A DNA stretch of 49,778 nt from Candidatus Thorarchaeota archaeon. GTDB taxonomy: Archaea > Asgardarchaeota > Thorarchaeia > Thorarchaeales > Thorarchaeaceae. The stretch covers positions 1 through 49,778 of the forward strand of contig RDNZ01000018.1 of NCBI GenBank assembly GCA_011364905.1, given 5' to 3'. Positions within the stretch are counted from its first letter, which is position 1; every line of letters starts with the position of its first letter. The translations under genes and the position numbers were made by a program. Shown here one piece after another: positions 22,273 to 30,159 of the stretch. The notes below the pieces were generated by a model that was given only the letters and a program-made list of their open reading frames with translations, searched no databases and was not told the DNA's origin.

Positions 22273-23106
22273 ATGACTGACAGGAAAATCTCTGCAACTC
22301 GACCAGTCACTGAAGACAGAGAACAGTATCACCTTGAGGTGAAGCAAGGCGATGTTGCAAAAACGGTTCTGATTCCAGGCGATCCACAGAGAGTGGAGAG
22401 AATCAGCGCACTGTGGGATGAGTCAAGACAAGTTGCCATGCATAGACAATTTGTGACTCACACAGGAAAGTACAAGGGTGTGGACATCTCAGCTTGTTCT
22501 ACAGGGATAGGAGGACCGGGGACTGCGATTGTGATTGAGGAGCTAGCAAATGTAGGAGCAGACACATTTCTCCGTGTTGGTTCATGTGCCACTCTTAAGG
22601 AAGATATTGATATTGGGGACATCATAATCTCGACATCATCCGTAAGATTGGAAGGCACTAGCAAGCAGTATGTACGACCTGAATACCCAGCGGCTGCATC
22701 CTATGAGGCTATACTCGCATTTGTGGAAGCGGCGGAATCCCTTGGATTGACGTACCATCTTGGTATCTCCGCATCAACCGACTCATTCTATCTTGGACAA
22801 TCGCGACCAGGATTTGGTGGGTATACACAAAGCATGAGCGAAACCTTGATTCAAGACCTCACTAAAGCAAATGTGACTAATTTTGAGATGGAAACTGCGA
22901 CACTCTTCACTCTCGGGAACATCTACGACGGGTTCCGGACAGGAGCGGCTTGCGCGGTGTATGCAAATAGGGTAAAGGACGAGTTCGCAGTTAAAGGAGA
23001 AAACGACGTAATCAAGTGCGGAAATGAAGCTGTGAAGACTCTCTCTGAGATGGATCAAGAGAAGAAAGGCAAAAAGTATTGGAACCGCAAACTTCTCAGG
23101 AAATAG
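22273..23106 (+). CDS. Uridine/nucleoside phosphorylase (PNP/UDP family)
   Basis: This is a 277-residue enzyme of the PNP/UDP superfamily, phosphorolysing nucleosides to base and ribose 1-phosphate. It shows 'VLIPGDPQRVERI' (phosphate site), 'ISACSTGIGGPGTAIVIEELA', 'FLRVGSCATL' and 'FEMETATLFTLG' with the ribose-binding Glu. The motif set is closest to uridine phosphorylase. I start at ATG 22273, which follows AGGTGG, instead of the longer frame from 22204 whose added residues are not family-like. A TTATAAC element lies shortly upstream. It could feed ribose phosphate into the neighbouring sugar-phosphate enzymes. Confidence 0.9.
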   Translation: MTDRKISATRPVTEDREQYHLEVKQGDVAKTVLIPGDPQRVERISALWDESRQVAMHRQFVTHTGKYKGVDISACSTGIGGPGTAIVIEELANVGADTFLRVGSCATLKEDIDIGDIIISTSSVRLEGTSKQYVRPEYPAAASYEAILAFVEAAESLGLTYHLGISASTDSFYLGQSRPGFGGYTQSMSETLIQDLTKANVTNFEMETATLFTLGNIYDGFRTGAACAVYANRVKDEFAVKGENDVIKCGNEAVKTLSEMDQEKKGKKYWNRKLLRK

Positions 23107-23151
23107 CCTTCAAGAGAATCAATACCAATGCAGGTTGAAACACGCTAAGTA

Positions 23152-24969
23152 CTAGACCTTGCCCACGTAGTAATACTCACCCGATGCCTTCTGCTGTTGA
23201 TCCAACTTCGATCCGTCCTTATTGACCCTTGGTCGACCGGTTTGGGGGTCTCTCCTGAATGTTACACCCATCTCCTTGAGGAATGTGTTCATCCCATTCC
23301 TTAATGTCCTAACAGATGATGCCGAGCCTGACCGTCCAGGAATCCCTCCGAACACCACAAGACTGTCACTGAGATAATCAGCCATGAGGATTGAGTGCTC
23401 GACTATAAAGGCGGTCTTCATGTTGTTTCTGACATGTCGTCGTATCGCTCGCGAACTAACAAGCCTTTGTTCAATATCGAGGAAGGCAGAGGGTTCATCA
23501 AAGAGATAGATGTCAGCCTCACGGGCAAGACAAGCGGCAATCGCGGCTCTTTGGAGCTCTCCTCCACTTAAGTCAGGAACCATATGATCCATCAGGTTCT
23601 CAAGTCCAAGTCTATTGATCACAGAGGTCCTGAAATCAGCACTGTCAATAGTATTCCCGCCTGCAGCGCGCAAGTACATCCTGAGGCTCCCTTCAAAGTC
23701 TGCTGGAATGTACTGTGGTTTGTAACTTATTTTTAGTTCCAGTCCAGTGACTGTCTTCTTGGGCGCCTCTCCTTCATCAGGCTCAAGGTCTCCTGCGAGC
23801 ATCCTGACAAATGTTGTCTTTCCTATTCCGTTTGCTCCGAGAATTCCGACAATCTGGCCTTTGGAAACACGGCTTCCCTTAATCTCAAGGGTGAAGTCTT
23901 CAAAGCTCTTTTTCATGTCGCCATACTCGACCATGGCCTCTCTGGAGAGGTACTCCTCATCATCCGCAGTCATCCCCTTGAATGAGATTGCAGTGTCACG
24001 GAACCGCATATTCTCATCAGGGATGAAACCATCAAGGAAGATGTTTACACCTACACGAGTCCCGTGTGGATGCGAAACGATACCATAGACACCGGGGTCG
24101 CCATAGAACATACAAACTAGGTCTGAAACATAGTCAAGAATTGAGAGGTCATGTTCCACTACGACCACAGTCTTGCCTAGTGAGGAAAGTTTTCGAATTG
24201 CGCGGGCCATTCGGAGACGTTCTCGGACATCGAGGTATGCTGTTGGCTCGTCAAAGAAGTAGATATCCCCCTCACGGACTATGGCGGCTGTGACAGCGAC
24301 TCGCTGCAGTTCTCCGCCGCTGAGGAACTTGATTGGACGGTCCCAGATCTCGTTCAGACTCATGTCATCCTTAAGCTCATTCAGACGACCAGAGGAATCG
24401 GAGGACTCTAAGAGATCACTGATGGGGCGGTCTGCAAGGTCCTTTACCTTGGGCAAATCTGTGATGTTCTGAGGCTTCAGAATGGGCACCAATGAGCCTG
24501 CCTGTATCTTCTCGAAGAACGGTTGGAGTTCTGATCCGCGATACGCAGTGATAATCTCGTCCCACTCAGGAGGGTCATCAAATCTTCCTAGGTTGGGTGA
24601 CAACTCGCCTGCCAGAATTCTCACAGCTGTGGTTTTACCCACTCCGTTCGGACCTATTAGGCCTAACACTTGTCCATCCTTTGGTATAGGAAGTCGAAAC
24701 AGCTTGAATCCATTTACACTGTATCGATGACTCGTATCGCTTTCCAACTCTTCAGGCAAGTTCACAATGCGAATGACCTTGTAGGGGCATTTCTTGACAC
24801 ATATCGCTTCGCCTGAACAAAGAGCCTCCACTATGACAGGTGGCTTGTCCGGGCCTTCCGGGAAGATGACTGTTTCGTCACCTGTTCTCACCCGCGGGCA
24901 AAACCTCTGACACTCGTGTGTGCAGTCCTTTGGTCTGCAACGAAGTTGGTCAACAATTGCGATACGCAT
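23152..24969 (-). CDS. ABCE1/Rli1 ribosome-recycling ATPase
   Basis: ABCE1 splits 70S ribosomes after termination in archaea. The N-terminal iron-sulfur domain has two cysteine clusters (first 'CRPKDC-x3-C-x3-CP', second 'CSGEAICVKKCPYKVI'). Two ABC domains follow: Walker A 'GPNGVGKTT' and 'GANGIGKTT', signatures 'LSGGELQRVAV' and 'LSGGELQRAAI', and Walker B 'FDEPTAYLD' and 'FDEPSAFLD'. Full length, about 605 residues. I start at ATG 24967-24969 (MRIAIVDQLRC), the family's usual N-terminus; the longer frame adds five unrelated residues. The gene stands alone. Confidence 0.96.
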   Translation of the reverse strand: MRIAIVDQLRCRPKDCTHECQRFCPRVRTGDETVIFPEGPDKPPVIVEALCSGEAICVKKCPYKVIRIVNLPEELESDTSHRYSVNGFKLFRLPIPKDGQVLGLIGPNGVGKTTAVRILAGELSPNLGRFDDPPEWDEIITAYRGSELQPFFEKIQAGSLVPILKPQNITDLPKVKDLADRPISDLLESSDSSGRLNELKDDMSLNEIWDRPIKFLSGGELQRVAVTAAIVREGDIYFFDEPTAYLDVRERLRMARAIRKLSSLGKTVVVVEHDLSILDYVSDLVCMFYGDPGVYGIVSHPHGTRVGVNIFLDGFIPDENMRFRDTAISFKGMTADDEEYLSREAMVEYGDMKKSFEDFTLEIKGSRVSKGQIVGILGANGIGKTTFVRMLAGDLEPDEGEAPKKTVTGLELKISYKPQYIPADFEGSLRMYLRAAGGNTIDSADFRTSVINRLGLENLMDHMVPDLSGGELQRAAIAACLAREADIYLFDEPSAFLDIEQRLVSSRAIRRHVRNNMKTAFIVEHSILMADYLSDSLVVFGGIPGRSGSASSVRTLRNGMNTFLKEMGVTFRRDPQTGRPRVNKDGSKLDQQQKASGEYYYVGKV

Positions 24970-25103
24970 GAGATATGTCAACACCTAGGATGAAACTGAC
25001 GTTTGATGTTTTTGCATAGTATTTAGCACTTTGGCTGGGTGCGATTGACGGGATGGCAATCCTTTTCTGCACATTCACGGATTATTCCGTGGAACTATTG
25101 ACA

Positions 25104-25337
25104 ATGAAGATATTTGACAGACTTCTTGAGGTATTTGGGAGGAGACGCTCGAAACTCCTGGGAGCAGCAACGCAACCAAATGATCTGATGGCATACATCC
25201 ATATGGTTCGTGCCAATGCATATTTTCGAATCACTGGAAAGAAGCTCCCAATTCAGAACCTGCCCACTGATGAATCCGCAGAGGATCTTACCAGTAAGCT
25301 CTCGCCGTCCCGACGTCTAGCAAGGCGAGACCTCTAG
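25104..25337 (+). CDS. Small basic protein, unknown
   Basis: This 77-residue protein starts MKIFDRLLEVFGRRRSKLLG, a basic amphipathic helix, followed by 'NDLMAYIHMVRANAYFRITGKKLP' and a charged tail. An upstream extension to 25053 is possible but less likely, because the helix that begins at ATG 25104 is the natural N-terminus. I see no membrane helix, cysteines or catalytic motif. It is transcribed away from ABCE1, and its stop is about 15 bp before the TATA element of the first paralogous membrane protein. Confidence 0.5.
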   Translation: MKIFDRLLEVFGRRRSKLLGAATQPNDLMAYIHMVRANAYFRITGKKLPIQNLPTDESAEDLTSKLSPSRRLARRDL

Positions 25338-25352
25338 TTTGTCACATCAACC

Positions 25353-25358
25353 TTATAG
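25353..25358 (+). promoter_or_regulatory. TATA box of paralog 1
   Basis: TTATAGCC starts 27 bases before GGGGAT (25380-25385). The same arrangement precedes paralog 2 (TTATAGCC at 26023, GGGGAT at 26051, 28 bases), so promoter and leader are conserved between the copies. Confidence 0.6.
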
Positions 25359-25390
25359 CCTTCTGCGAAAAGTTGTTCAGGGGATAGAAG

Positions 25391-25993
25391 ATTACTCACA
25401 AGGCTGTTGCACTTGTCATTGTTTTGTTCCTCCTACTTGCGTTAAGTATGCCATTTCTATTCCTGGTCAGACCTACTCCTGATGATAACACACTAAGGAA
25501 GCTGGCCTTGGTCTATTCATGCAACGAAATGACTTACACTAATCAGTCAGGGTGGACGGATCAATCGAGCACTGACGATTTCGAATATTATGTAGCTCTC
25601 AGCAATATGGAAATAATTCTGGGAAATCAACTCTACTACAGTCTTCCTCTTGGAGTTCCCATAGAGTCATGGAATGCTTATTCAGCAGTGAACATTGGTT
25701 CATACGGAGCAACCATAATGGACTCAGACAATCTAAATGGCTATGATGTCTGGCTTTGCATGATTTCAACAGAAAATGGTTCACTTACTGCCAGCTACGA
25801 CAGGCAGTTCGGTGTTCTTGTAACCGGAAATTGGACTGAGACAAACTTTCAGAGAATAATCAACCTCCAAGTAATGACCTTTAGCCCGCCTCTGGTCCCA
25901 TTCGTAAGAAATGAGGGAGTACTTCTGGCAGGAATCTTTGTAGAATTGGCCGTCATAATAGGGCTGCTTGCAGATCGACTGAAGAAGTCGTAG
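25391..25993 (+). CDS. Membrane-anchored extracytoplasmic protein, paralog 1 (probable ATT start)
   Basis: The protein has an N-terminal hydrophobic helix (from THKAVALVIVLFLLLALS), about 145 extracytoplasmic residues with several N-x-S/T sites and few cysteines, and a C-terminal membrane helix (VLLAGIFVELAVIIGLL) ending DRLKKS. It is paralogous to the next gene: both contain YTN/SxSGWxxxS, a 'SAVNIG...AxI' strand, an 'xGxDxWxC' segment and the same tail. No ATG, GTG or TTG begins the first helix. The only in-frame start of the usual kind is TTG at 25424, which cuts off 11 residues. ATT at 25391 lies five bases after GGGGAT and is proposed as the start. Function unknown. Confidence 0.6.
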   Translation: MTHKAVALVIVLFLLLALSMPFLFLVRPTPDDNTLRKLALVYSCNEMTYTNQSGWTDQSSTDDFEYYVALSNMEIILGNQLYYSLPLGVPIESWNAYSAVNIGSYGATIMDSDNLNGYDVWLCMISTENGSLTASYDRQFGVLVTGNWTETNFQRIINLQVMTFSPPLVPFVRNEGVLLAGIFVELAVIIGLLADRLKKS

Positions 25994-26022
25994 TAAATCC
26001 CAGCGAAGAACCTGCATCATAT

Positions 26023-26028
26023 TTATAG
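26023..26028 (+). promoter_or_regulatory. TATA box of paralog 2
   Basis: TTTATAGCC ends 23 bases before GGGGAT at 26051-26056. It mirrors the element of paralog 1 in sequence and spacing. Confidence 0.6.
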
Positions 26029-26061
26029 CCCTTTGTTAGAAAAACCATCAGGGGATAAGAG

Positions 26062-26682
26062 ATTTCGGACCGCTTAATATGGGTTGCAATAGGACTTCTT
26101 CTGGTCTGTTCAGTGAGTATGTGCGTTATTTATCTTGATTTGCCCAATGATGATAGACTAAGAGAGATTTCAATCAACTATCAATATCACCATGCAGTAT
26201 ATACATCAAATTCAGGATGGAGTGGTAGTACTGAAACAGAATCGGTTTCGTTCATTGTATCACGAGTCGATATTCATCAGGTCTTGGGAGGACAAAACTA
26301 TCGAGGGTATCCAATATGGAAAAATGTGAGTTTATGGACTCTATCTGCGGTTGTTAACATTGGAGGAGTTTCAGCGCATATTACCAATGAATCAAATTGG
26401 CGAGGACATGATTGCTGGAGATGTGAAATTGACGAGGCTACTGTTGTGTATTATGACAAGAACAGCGGATTATTACTACAAAGCCTATCATCTGCCGTAG
26501 GAGGTGATGTATTCACGGACCTCTGGATGTACACAGAGGAAATCACTCTTTCAAGCGTGAATTACGCAGGGCTCTACACAATTGAAGTGAAACAAACAGG
26601 AGTCATTCTTGCAGCGATCTTTGCAGAGCTTGCTGTTATAACTTGGCTATTTGCTAGAAGATTGAGAAAGAAAACCGAATGA
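26062..26682 (+). CDS. Membrane-anchored extracytoplasmic protein, paralog 2 (probable ATT start)
   Basis: This is the tandem copy of the preceding gene, with the same layout: N-terminal helix (DRLIWVAIGLLLVCSVSM), an extracytoplasmic domain, then a C-terminal helix (GVILAAIFAELAVITWLFA) with a basic end. Here the evidence against a usual start is stronger: the first in-frame GTG (26113) leaves only a short hydrophobic remnant. The ATG at 26079 is in another frame and stops after 19 codons. ATT at 26062, five bases after GGGGAT, would give 206 residues and a full membrane helix. The two copies differ at most positions, so the duplication is not recent. Function unknown; a pair of surface sensors or adhesins is one guess. 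Confidence 0.6.
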   Translation: MSDRLIWVAIGLLLVCSVSMCVIYLDLPNDDRLREISINYQYHHAVYTSNSGWSGSTETESVSFIVSRVDIHQVLGGQNYRGYPIWKNVSLWTLSAVVNIGGVSAHITNESNWRGHDCWRCEIDEATVVYYDKNSGLLLQSLSSAVGGDVFTDLWMYTEEITLSSVNYAGLYTIEVKQTGVILAAIFAELAVITWLFARRLRKKTE

Positions 26683-26949
26683 GGACACCTGAGCTCGACT
26701 TCACGCCGCGGGCAGGGTCAAAATTACTTGTGATAGTTGTTAATGAGAATCATCTCAAGATGTTCGACATCATGGCATCTATATAGTAAAATGTCAGAAG
26801 GAATCTAGAAAAGCTGTGAATACTCTTTAAGTAGTACACTCTTTAGGGAAAGGCGTCGGGATGATGATGAAGTAGGGAAGTGAGCGACCTCATCAGCGCT
26901 ATGAACACTAAACCGCAATCTGACCGATACATTAGGAGTACAAATCAAC
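26683..26949 (+). promoter_or_regulatory. Leader/promoter region before the YkgJ-like gene
   Basis: The 267-bp gap contains two possible TATA elements, TCTATATAG near 26778 and CTTTAAG near 26823. It also contains a purine-rich GGATGATGATGAAG stretch near 26860 that resembles a C-box. An AGGAGT at about 26933 precedes the TTG start at 26950. I see no confident RNA gene. Confidence 0.3.
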
Positions 26950-27366
26950 TTGACACCCTTTGTCTGCAACCACGATGGGACATGCGAGGAAGTTCGTGTG
27001 TGCTGCACTGAAACTGAGATGACCTTGACCCGCGAAGATGTGGAAAGAATCGAAGCTCTGGGGTATGATAGGAAAGACTTCTTGGTGCGTGTGATGGCAG
27101 GTTTCTGCGAACTCAGGAATGTAGATGGCAAATGCTTCTTTTACGACCCTGTGACCAAGATTTGTCGCATTTATGAGAATAGGCCAGAGGGATGTAGATA
27201 CTACCCCATCATCTATGACATGCGAAAAAGGAAGTGTATTGTCGATAAGGACTGTCCCTCGGGAGAAACAGCAACGCGTGATGATATACGAAAAGTATGC
27301 CACAAGGTTCGAAGACTTGTAGAAACACTACGAGAGGAGGCTGCACACGGTGAGAGCCCGTGCTGA
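26950..27366 (+). CDS. YkgJ-family CxxC(x)CC cluster protein
   Basis: The 138-residue protein matches the YkgJ-like zinc/iron-chelating family. An N-terminal cysteine group (Cys6, Cys12, Cys18-Cys19) is followed by 'MTLTREDVERIEALGY', then 'CFFYDPVTKICRIYENRPEGCRYYPI' (middle cysteine group, here only described) and a last 'DKDCPSG' cysteine. These proteins are thought to bind a metal cluster; their role is not settled. The start is TTG with AGGAGT upstream. The stop overlaps the start of the PHP gene by 17 nt, so the two are translationally linked. Confidence 0.82.
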   Translation: MTPFVCNHDGTCEEVRVCCTETEMTLTREDVERIEALGYDRKDFLVRVMAGFCELRNVDGKCFFYDPVTKICRIYENRPEGCRYYPIIYDMRKRKCIVDKDCPSGETATRDDIRKVCHKVRRLVETLREEAAHGESPC

Positions 27367-28192
27367 TTTACATACTCACTCGTCCGCTTCTGATGGGACT
27401 GACTCACCTGTCGAACTTGTGAGCAAAGCGGATTCCATGAGGTTGGGAGGTATCGCACTTACCGACCACGATTCACTTGATGGCATCCAGGAGTTTCTGG
27501 GGGCAGATGCATCAGACGAGCTGAATCGAGTCTCGGGACTTGAGATAAGCACCGAGTTCGATGGTGTGGAAGCACATATTTTGGGATATTTTGTTCCCGA
27601 TGACTTCAAGCCTCTCAATGACAGACTTGAATATCTGAGAGCAGCGAGATTCGACAGATTACCTAAGATAATTCGAAAACTAAACGAGTTGGGTATTGAA
27701 GCGACGCTGGATGAACTCAATGAGTTTCTGGAGGGTGTAGCAAGTCCGGGTCGACCTCATGTGGCACAATTACTGGTCAAGAAGAAGGTCGTAGAAACAA
27801 CACATGAAGCGTTCGAGAAGTATTTAGCCTCTGGGAAGCCAGCCTTTGTAAAGAAGGAAAGAATGCAGTCAATCGAGGCTATTAAGCTTCTAAGAGCAGC
27901 AAGAGCTGTCCCTGTCCTAGCGCACCCGCTTACAGTAAAGCAGCAAGATCTACGAAAATTCATAGAAGTCCTGTTAGGTGAGGGGCTCATGGGGATTGAA
28001 GTGAATTATGACTATAGCTTTATGGGAATGCATCGTAACTCTGATGAGGTCAGAGAACTCATTCGCGGGTTAGATGTAGTCCGCACAGGAGGAAGTGACT
28101 ATCATGGAGCTATCCATTTCACCGAGCTTGGAAGTGTCACTGTCCCCGTCGAGGTGATTGACACTCTGAATAGACTTCGAAGTGATCTATAG
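27350..28192 (+). CDS. PHP-domain phosphoesterase (RNase AM/TrpH type)
   Basis: The 280-residue protein has the intact PHP metal site: 'DLHTHSSASDG' (His8, His10, Asp15), 'TDHDSL', 'GLEISTEF', 'VLAHPL', and the last 'GGSDYHG'. Length and the inserted helical domain fit COG0613 (YciV/RNase AM/TrpH), whose members hydrolyse 5' ends of small RNAs or 3',5'-bisphosphonucleotides. It starts with GTG inside the ykgJ-like gene, and the amidohydrolase follows after 11 bp. With the Mut7-C nuclease two genes on, an RNA-turnover role for this operon is a reasonable guess. Confidence 0.88.
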   Translation: MRARADLHTHSSASDGTDSPVELVSKADSMRLGGIALTDHDSLDGIQEFLGADASDELNRVSGLEISTEFDGVEAHILGYFVPDDFKPLNDRLEYLRAARFDRLPKIIRKLNELGIEATLDELNEFLEGVASPGRPHVAQLLVKKKVVETTHEAFEKYLASGKPAFVKKERMQSIEAIKLLRAARAVPVLAHPLTVKQQDLRKFIEVLLGEGLMGIEVNYDYSFMGMHRNSDEVRELIRGLDVVRTGGSDYHGAIHFTELGSVTVPVEVIDTLNRLRSDL

Positions 28193-28203
28193 AAGGTGTT
28201 CAA

Positions 28204-29109
28204 ATGAATGTCATTGATGCGCATACACACACATGGTCTAGGGAGATCATAAGTAAGAGCGACTTGGATGCACGTCGAATTGCAGCCGAGCGGTCAGGCG
28301 TTGAGCCTGTGCTTGATTCCACTGTCCATGCGCTCCGCAATGCAATGAGTGCAAGTGGCGTAACACGTGCTGTTGTACTTCCTATAGATAGTGCACTAAA
28401 TCAGAAAATGCCACTCTCGCTTACCGAGAAGACTGATTGGCATGCAGATGAGGTGGCAGACGACCCAGACATCATCACATTTGTCGGTATTGATCCGAGA
28501 AGGGGCGAGGAGGGACTGAAAGAACTAGAGCGTGCTGTGAATGAGAAGGGGTGCCGCGGATGGAAGATGTATCCTCCGAATGGATTCTATCCGGATGCAA
28601 AGGAGTTTGACCCATACTATTCACTCTGTGTGGACCTAAACATACCAATCGTCATCCATCAGGGATTCACGTCCAGATTCAAGCAAGTCAAATATGCCAG
28701 ACCCGTGTATGTCGATCGCGTTGCGGTAGACTTTCCGGATCTGAGGATTATACTTGCCCATGTAGGTTTTCCTTGGCAAGAGGAAACGTTAATGATTGCT
28801 TCAAAGAATCCGAATGTTTCAGTGGATGTCTCAGGATGGCAAATGTCAGCTTCTACGGTTCCATCAAAGGTCTATCAGATGATTGGAGATGCACAGATTC
28901 TGAGAGTGTTCCCAAACAGAGTGATTTTTGGGAGTGACTTCCCACTCTTTGAGTATACACTGCCACTCAAGAAATGGGTTGACTTTTTCACTGGATTGCA
29001 GCTTCCTGTATCAATGCTAGATCAAGGGTATAAACAAATCAGGAGCGATGAGATTGAGAAGGTCATGTGGAAGAACGCTGCTCGTATCGTCTTTGGTGAG
29101 AGCCCATGA
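28204..29109 (+). CDS. Amidohydrolase_2-family metal-dependent hydrolase
   Basis: The 301-residue TIM-barrel protein has the family's metal residues: 'DAHTHTW' at the start (His7, His9), 'VIHQGF' in the middle, 'ILAHVGFPW', and 'FGSDFPLF' near the end. This group includes decarboxylases and lactonases; the substrate cannot be read from sequence. It sits between the PHP phosphoesterase (11-bp gap) and the Mut7-C nuclease (4-nt overlap), so all are co-translated. There is no signal peptide. Unlike several other metalloproteins in this window, its ligands are all in place. Confidence 0.82.
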   Translation: MNVIDAHTHTWSREIISKSDLDARRIAAERSGVEPVLDSTVHALRNAMSASGVTRAVVLPIDSALNQKMPLSLTEKTDWHADEVADDPDIITFVGIDPRRGEEGLKELERAVNEKGCRGWKMYPPNGFYPDAKEFDPYYSLCVDLNIPIVIHQGFTSRFKQVKYARPVYVDRVAVDFPDLRIILAHVGFPWQEETLMIASKNPNVSVDVSGWQMSASTVPSKVYQMIGDAQILRVFPNRVIFGSDFPLFEYTLPLKKWVDFFTGLQLPVSMLDQGYKQIRSDEIEKVMWKNAARIVFGESP

Positions 29110-29597
29110 AGACCTTCATCGTTGATGCAATGCTTGGAAAACTAGCTACATGGCTTCGCCTCGCTGGTTGTGATACCTTCTATTCAACAATAATCGATGA
29201 CGACGAGCTTCTTCGCCTTGCTGCGGAGCAAAACAGGACTTTGTTAACCTCAGATGCAATCCTAGCAGAAAGAGCACAGAATAGTGACATTTCAGTTATG
29301 TTAGTAAGGGGAACGGTAACCGAGGAAATTGCCAGTGTCTTCAAGGAGTTCAAAATCGTCCCGGAAGCAGACCCCTCTAAATCGCGATGCACAAAATGTA
29401 ATGGGATTCTAACGCACATTAAAAACAATGAGAAAGAACGTATCAGAGGACTAGTTCCGGACCAGACCTATGATCATTACAATGAGTTTTGGCTCTGTGG
29501 ATACTGTAAGAGTGTCTTCTTTCAAGGTAGTCAATGGAACAATATCGAGGCATACATGGAGAAGATTGCTCAATTGATGAAAGAACTAGATGCCTGA
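29106..29597 (+). CDS. Mut7-C RNase domain protein with zinc ribbon
   Basis: The 163-residue protein matches the Mut7-C family (COG1656, formerly DUF82). A PIN-like N-terminal domain begins 'FIVDAMLGKLATWLRLAG' with its conserved Asp, followed by 'DDDELLRLA' and 'LLTSDAILAERA'. The C-terminal zinc ribbon has 'CTKCNG' and 'CGYCKSVFF' pairs and ends 'QGSQWNNIE'. Predicted to be an endoribonuclease. It overlaps the amidohydrolase gene by 4 nt, and its 3' end overlaps the convergent osmC-like gene by 12 nt. Confidence 0.88.
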   Translation: MKTFIVDAMLGKLATWLRLAGCDTFYSTIIDDDELLRLAAEQNRTLLTSDAILAERAQNSDISVMLVRGTVTEEIASVFKEFKIVPEADPSKSRCTKCNGILTHIKNNEKERIRGLVPDQTYDHYNEFWLCGYCKSVFFQGSQWNNIEAYMEKIAQLMKELDA

Positions 29598-30077
29598 TGT
29601 GCTTTCGCGAACAGAAACATCGTACTTGAAAGGGATGCAGTCTTTGATAGTTCTTGAGAGATGGCAATACTCGCGCATGAGCTCCACACAACGCTGACCG
29701 GTTTCAAGCTCATCCTCGCCAACAACTACCTCGCCAGTGACCTCGACCCCATCAATCTTGTAACCCTCTCCATCAAAGCTAGCAGTTGCTTTTCCATCGA
29801 GCTTGAATGACACAAGTTCCATTTCAAACCGACGCTGAAAATCAAGGAATGTGTTATTCAGACAGCCTAGGACAGCAGCTATGAAGATCTCATCCGGGCA
29901 TATGCCTTCACCGCGTCCAGCGTAGGTCTTCGGAGTGTCATAGACTATCTTACGCTCATCGCTCGCAGTGATGGTCCCACCAGTCTTCCCATCCCACACG
30001 CTCTGTGCATGGTATTCCAAGTGTTCAGGATATTTAGACCTAATCCTCAATGGTGTTCCTTCCGTTTCTTGGCTCAT
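29586..30077 (-). CDS. OsmC-like peroxiredoxin-fold protein
   Basis: The 163-residue protein has the OsmC/Ohr pattern: 'GICPDEIFIAAVLGCLNNTFLDF' (first redox cysteine in GC, short form) and 'REYCHLSRTIKD' (second cysteine). Such proteins reduce organic hydroperoxides in the cytosol with thiol cofactors. The N-terminal region 'IRSKYPEHLEYHAQSVWDG' is slightly longer than in OsmC itself. It converges on Mut7-C. About 80 bp separate its start from that of the divergent alcohol dehydrogenase gene. Confidence 0.85.
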   Translation of the reverse strand: MSQETEGTPLRIRSKYPEHLEYHAQSVWDGKTGGTITASDERKIVYDTPKTYAGRGEGICPDEIFIAAVLGCLNNTFLDFQRRFEMELVSFKLDGKATASFDGEGYKIDGVEVTGEVVVGEDELETGQRCVELMREYCHLSRTIKDCIPFKYDVSVRESTSGI

Positions 30078-30120
30078 ATGAGCTGTGGTTAAACATTATG
30101 GTGTGCCAGTCAGGAAGTGA

Positions 30121-30128
30121 TTTATACA
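30121..30128 (+). promoter_or_regulatory. TATA box of the alcohol dehydrogenase gene
   Basis: TTTATACA lies 32 bases before the ATG of the dehydrogenase gene, so the predicted leader is only about 12 nt. Confidence 0.5.
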
Positions 30129-30159
30129 CACTAAAGAAAGGTGCAGTGGGAACTGACTC

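Noticed and set aside
26079..26140. Alternative ATG start at 26079 for the second membrane paralog
   Set aside because: It is in another frame and stops after 19 codons.
25391..26682. Recent exact duplication or mobile element behind the tandem paralogs
   Set aside because: The copies differ at most positions and no inverted repeats, target duplications or transposase are seen.
26850..26920. Possible C/D-box sRNA (ATGATGA near 26860, CTGA near 26917) before the YkgJ-like gene
   Set aside because: No good C' and D' boxes lie between, the guide spacings do not fit, and the stretch is more simply the leader of the following gene.
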